Source: Gammaproteobacteria bacterium
Lineage (GTDB): Bacteria > Pseudomonadota > Gammaproteobacteria > Xanthomonadales > Xanthomonadaceae
DNA: 16,044 nt
NCBI GenBank assembly: GCA_030431185.1
Contig: JAUIJO010000043.1
Span: 1-16,044, forward strand
Direction of reading: 5' to 3'
Shown here: one piece after another, positions 14,042-16,044 of the stretch
How the letters are laid out: each line of letters opens with the position of its first letter
Numbering within the stretch: the first letter of the stretch is position 1
Notes under the pieces: model-generated
What the model was told of the DNA's origin: nothing
Databases searched by the model: none
The model's input: the letters and a program-made list of their open reading frames with translations, nothing else
Position numbers and translations under genes: made by a program

Positions 14042-14605
14042 TCAGGCGTTGCGGCGCGCTTCTTCCTGGCCCAGCACCTCGTGCTGGAACAGGCACATGC
14101 GGATGGCGCTGTGGTAGCGGCCATCGCTGAAGTACTCGTCGACCAGCACGCCCTCGCGCCGGAAGCCGGCGGTCTCGTAGATGCGGATGGCGCGCGCGTT
14201 GTCGACGTCGACCAGCAGGTAGAGCTTCCGCAGGTTGAGCACGCGGAAAGCGTAGTTGATCGCCCGCTGCGTCGCCGCGCGCGCGAAGCCGCGGCCCTGG
14301 TGTTCGGGCGACACCATCACCAGGAACTCCGCGCGACGGTGCAGGTGGTCGATCTCGACCAGCTCGACCATCCCGACCGGCTGGTGCATGTCGCTCTCGA
14401 TGATGAAGCGGCGCTCGGACTGGTCGTGGATGTGCTTGCGATACAGCTCCTCGAGCTCGACGAAGGACTCGTAGGGCTCCTCGAACCAGTACGCCATCAC
14501 GCTGCGGTTGTTGTTGAGCACGTGGACGAAATGCAGGTCGTCGCGCTCCAATGGACGCAACGTCACATTCGCCGGCGAGCGTTCGATCACGGGGGTTTCG
14601 TCCAT
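14042..14605 (-). CDS. speG: Spermidine N1-acetyltransferase-like GNAT
   Basis: A 187-residue GNAT protein closely resembling E. coli SpeG through its length: VTLRPLERDDLHFVHVLNNN (14-33), SVMAYWFEEPYESFVELEEL (35-54), the HIHDQSERRF segment (58-67), VELVEIDHLHRRAEF (80-94), the acetyl-CoA loop HQGRGFARAA (102-111) and Tyr143 at the usual general-acid position. SpeG acetylates spermidine and spermine to prevent polyamine toxicity and is a dodecamer in E. coli. The ATG at 14605 lacks a Shine-Dalgarno; a GTG at 14611 is in frame. The C terminus is shorter than E. coli SpeG's but the catalytic core is complete. Confidence 0.88.
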   Translation of the reverse strand: MDETPVIERSPANVTLRPLERDDLHFVHVLNNNRSVMAYWFEEPYESFVELEELYRKHIHDQSERRFIIESDMHQPVGMVELVEIDHLHRRAEFLVMVSPEHQGRGFARAATQRAINYAFRVLNLRKLYLLVDVDNARAIRIYETAGFRREGVLVDEYFSDGRYHSAIRMCLFQHEVLGQEEARRNA

Positions 14606-14781
14606 GCGCACAGGGTAATCCAGGCAGGCGCGCCCGGGGTAATCGGCGGCCGTGCATGCATCCCGGCGAAGCGGGCCTCTGGCGCTGGCCCGTAGTCCGT
14701 CCGGGTACGTTCACGCGCCCTTTGCCGAGTGCTGCCTAGCCTGAAATCCCACGTCGCCACACGCCACCCACGGAGCCCCCC

Positions 14782-15078
14782 ATGCCCCTCCTGCGCCTGC
14801 GCATCACCGGAAGCGAGGACACCGCCCGCGCCATCAGCAACCTGCTCTCCAGCCTGGAGGGCGTCGACCACATCGAAGAGATCGCCGACCTGATGCCGCA
14901 CATGGACGACCCCGACTCCAGCTCGGCCGGCCTCCCCGACGACCGCGGTCCGGGCGTGCACGAACTGGAAGTGGAAGCCTCCAACGCCTACTCCGCCAAC
15001 AAGGTCCGCCGCGCCGTCGAGGAACTCGCCCTGGAGCTCGACGCGATGGTCGAGATCGAGACGGAAGAAGAACGCTGA
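14782..15078 (+). CDS. Uncharacterised conserved-looking 98-residue protein
   Basis: I do not recognise a named family. The protein is acidic. It starts with a strand (LLRLRITG), a helix (EDTARAISNLLSSLEGV), a strand (HIEEIADL), a disordered acidic loop (DDPDSSSAGLPDDRGPG, 43-59), a strand (HELEVEAS), a helix (SANKVRRAVEELALELDA) and a last strand (MVEIETEEE). The beta-alpha-beta-beta-alpha-beta order is that of a ferredoxin-like or ACT-like fold; this is inference. The ATG at 14782 has GGAG about seven bases upstream. It converges with the DUF2785 gene, only seven bases apart, and diverges from the speG-like gene. No signal peptide or membrane segment is seen. Confidence 0.8.
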   Translation: MPLLRLRITGSEDTARAISNLLSSLEGVDHIEEIADLMPHMDDPDSSSAGLPDDRGPGVHELEVEASNAYSANKVRRAVEELALELDAMVEIETEEER

Positions 15079-15085
15079 GCCCGGC

Positions 15086-15997
15086 TCAGGGCATCGCCGC
15101 CAGGGCCTTGTCGACGCCTGGCAACAAGGCCCGGACCGCGGCATCGTCGCTGTCGGCCGCGGACAGGCGGATCGCCGACAGGAACGCGCGCAGGTCGTGG
15201 CGCCGGTAGAGCCAGTCGCGGTCCTTCCAGGCCAGCCCGTCGTCACCCAGGCCCGATGACAGCCCGGCGAACCAGGCCGCCCACTGGTCTTCGTCCCTCA
15301 ATCCGCGCGCCGCGGCGTAGAGCACCGGCGCGGCCAGGCGCTCCGGTTCGCCGAACACGTAGGCATGCGAGACGGGCATGACCTGGCTGCCGGCGGCGTC
15401 CACCAGGCGCCCCAGCTGCCCGGCGTCGAGCGCGGGATTGAGCGACAGCTGCATCAGCCAGTCGGCGCCATGGGCGACGCCGTGCCGCCAGCCGCGTCCC
15501 GGTTCGAAGCCGCGGTAGTCGTCCACTGCCCGGACGTAGGCCGTCGCCCTGGCGACCATGGCCTCGCGCTCGCCGGGTTCCATCCACGGCCGCCGGCGAT
15601 CGGTGCGGGCCACCTCGGCCAGCACGAGCGCGGCGAACGGTCGCGCGAAGCCCTCGCCCACGGGACCGTCCAACTGCGCATACAGGGCCCCTCGCACCCT
15701 CCGCAACGTCCCCGGCGCGAGTCGCGCTTCGCGCATCCAGGCCGACAGCACCGCGTACGCGGTGTCGTCGCGCAGCCGGGGGTCCGGGTCACCGAGGCAG
15801 TCCACCAGGGCCAGCGCGAGCGACTCGCGCCGGGCATCGTCCTCGAGGCTGAATCCATCGGCGCGCAGGGCCTCCAGGGCCGGCGCGTCCCATCCCGCAG
15901 GCGGACAACGGCTCGCCGCCGTGGCCGCCGGCGCCAGCGACAGGGCGGACAGGGCCAGCCCCCATGCCATCGCGAACGAACGCAGTCTTCGACTCAT
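15086..15997 (-). CDS. Exported DUF2785-family protein
   Basis: A 303-residue protein with a signal peptide ending around ATA (residue 27). The remainder is almost all helices with many Ala, Leu and Arg, typical of DUF2785. Recognisable segments include FAALVLAEVARTDRRRPWM, VDDYRGFEPGRGWRHGVAH and HGADWLMQLSLNPAL, where G-W-x-H-x-x-A-H is the family hallmark. DUF2785 proteins are of unknown function. I chose ATG 15997 because GGAGGG precedes it, although the spacing is very short; ATG 16027 in the same frame is an alternative with a longer N terminus. Its promoter is probably beyond the window edge. Confidence 0.82.
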   Translation of the reverse strand: MSRRLRSFAMAWGLALSALSLAPAATAASRCPPAGWDAPALEALRADGFSLEDDARRESLALALVDCLGDPDPRLRDDTAYAVLSAWMREARLAPGTLRRVRGALYAQLDGPVGEGFARPFAALVLAEVARTDRRRPWMEPGEREAMVARATAYVRAVDDYRGFEPGRGWRHGVAHGADWLMQLSLNPALDAGQLGRLVDAAGSQVMPVSHAYVFGEPERLAAPVLYAAARGLRDEDQWAAWFAGLSSGLGDDGLAWKDRDWLYRRHDLRAFLSAIRLSAADSDDAAVRALLPGVDKALAAMP

Positions 15998-16044
15998 CCC
16001 TCCATTCCCGGCGGCAAATGCCGCCATGCAGCCGCTAACGGCCC

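Noticed and set aside
1..16044. Possible defence island, prophage, CRISPR or biosynthetic cluster
   Set aside because: No integrase, transposase, nuclease, phage structural protein, spaced repeat array or synthase was seen on either strand; the heptamer tract is contiguous without spacers.

Overview
This window is a GC-rich (roughly 70 % by eye), densely packed stretch of bacterial chromosome. Its gene content points to the Lysobacter/Luteimonas/Stenotrophomonas group (Xanthomonadaceae/Lysobacteraceae). The main clues are an L1-like subclass B3 metallo-beta-lactamase, a heptamer GGGGAAT intergenic repeat with an inverted copy and a GGCTTT-rich loop, a REP-like palindrome of the kind found between genes in xanthomonads, and the high-GC codon use. 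I see no phage, transposase, integrase, CRISPR array, tRNA or rRNA, so this reads as ordinary core or near-core chromosome.

Layout, left to right. Positions 1-625 (minus) hold the N-terminal two thirds or so of a YeiB/DUF418 membrane protein that runs off the window. A slyD peptidyl-prolyl isomerase follows on the minus strand. Two tandem plus-strand NlpC/P60 cell-wall hydrolases come next, one a lipoprotein and one with a cleavable signal peptide. After a terminator and a REP-like palindrome, a translationally coupled minus-strand pair encodes an NADPH-dependent FMN reductase and a hotdog acyl-CoA thioesterase. This pair diverges from a plus-strand coupled pair: the L1-like metallo-beta-lactamase and a Nudix hydrolase. 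Then come ybiI (a DksA-type zinc finger protein) and a lipoprotein with a TonB-C-like domain, both on the minus strand. The lipoprotein diverges from a lipoprotein alkaline phosphatase.

The right half has a HemJ-like membrane protein whose start codon abuts the heptamer repeat, a SAM methyltransferase, and an intracellular polyhydroxyalkanoate depolymerase. A strong bidirectional terminator separates these from a small secreted two-cysteine protein. A PadR regulator and a HAAS/sensor-type membrane protein form an overlapping minus-strand operon. Then come a secreted divergent cyclophilin, a SpeG-like spermidine acetyltransferase, a 98-residue uncharacterised protein, and a DUF2785-family exported protein.

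The themes are cell-envelope maintenance (two NlpC/P60 enzymes, lipoproteins, cyclophilin), antibiotic and oxidative-stress defence (B3 beta-lactamase, Nudix, FMN reductase, SpeG), and nutrient or storage use (alkaline phosphatase, PHA depolymerase). No single multi-gene novel system is evident. The most notable items are the L1-like lactamase/Nudix pair, the repeat fused to the hemJ start, the TonB-C-like lipoprotein, and the internally duplicated sensor protein under a PadR regulator.
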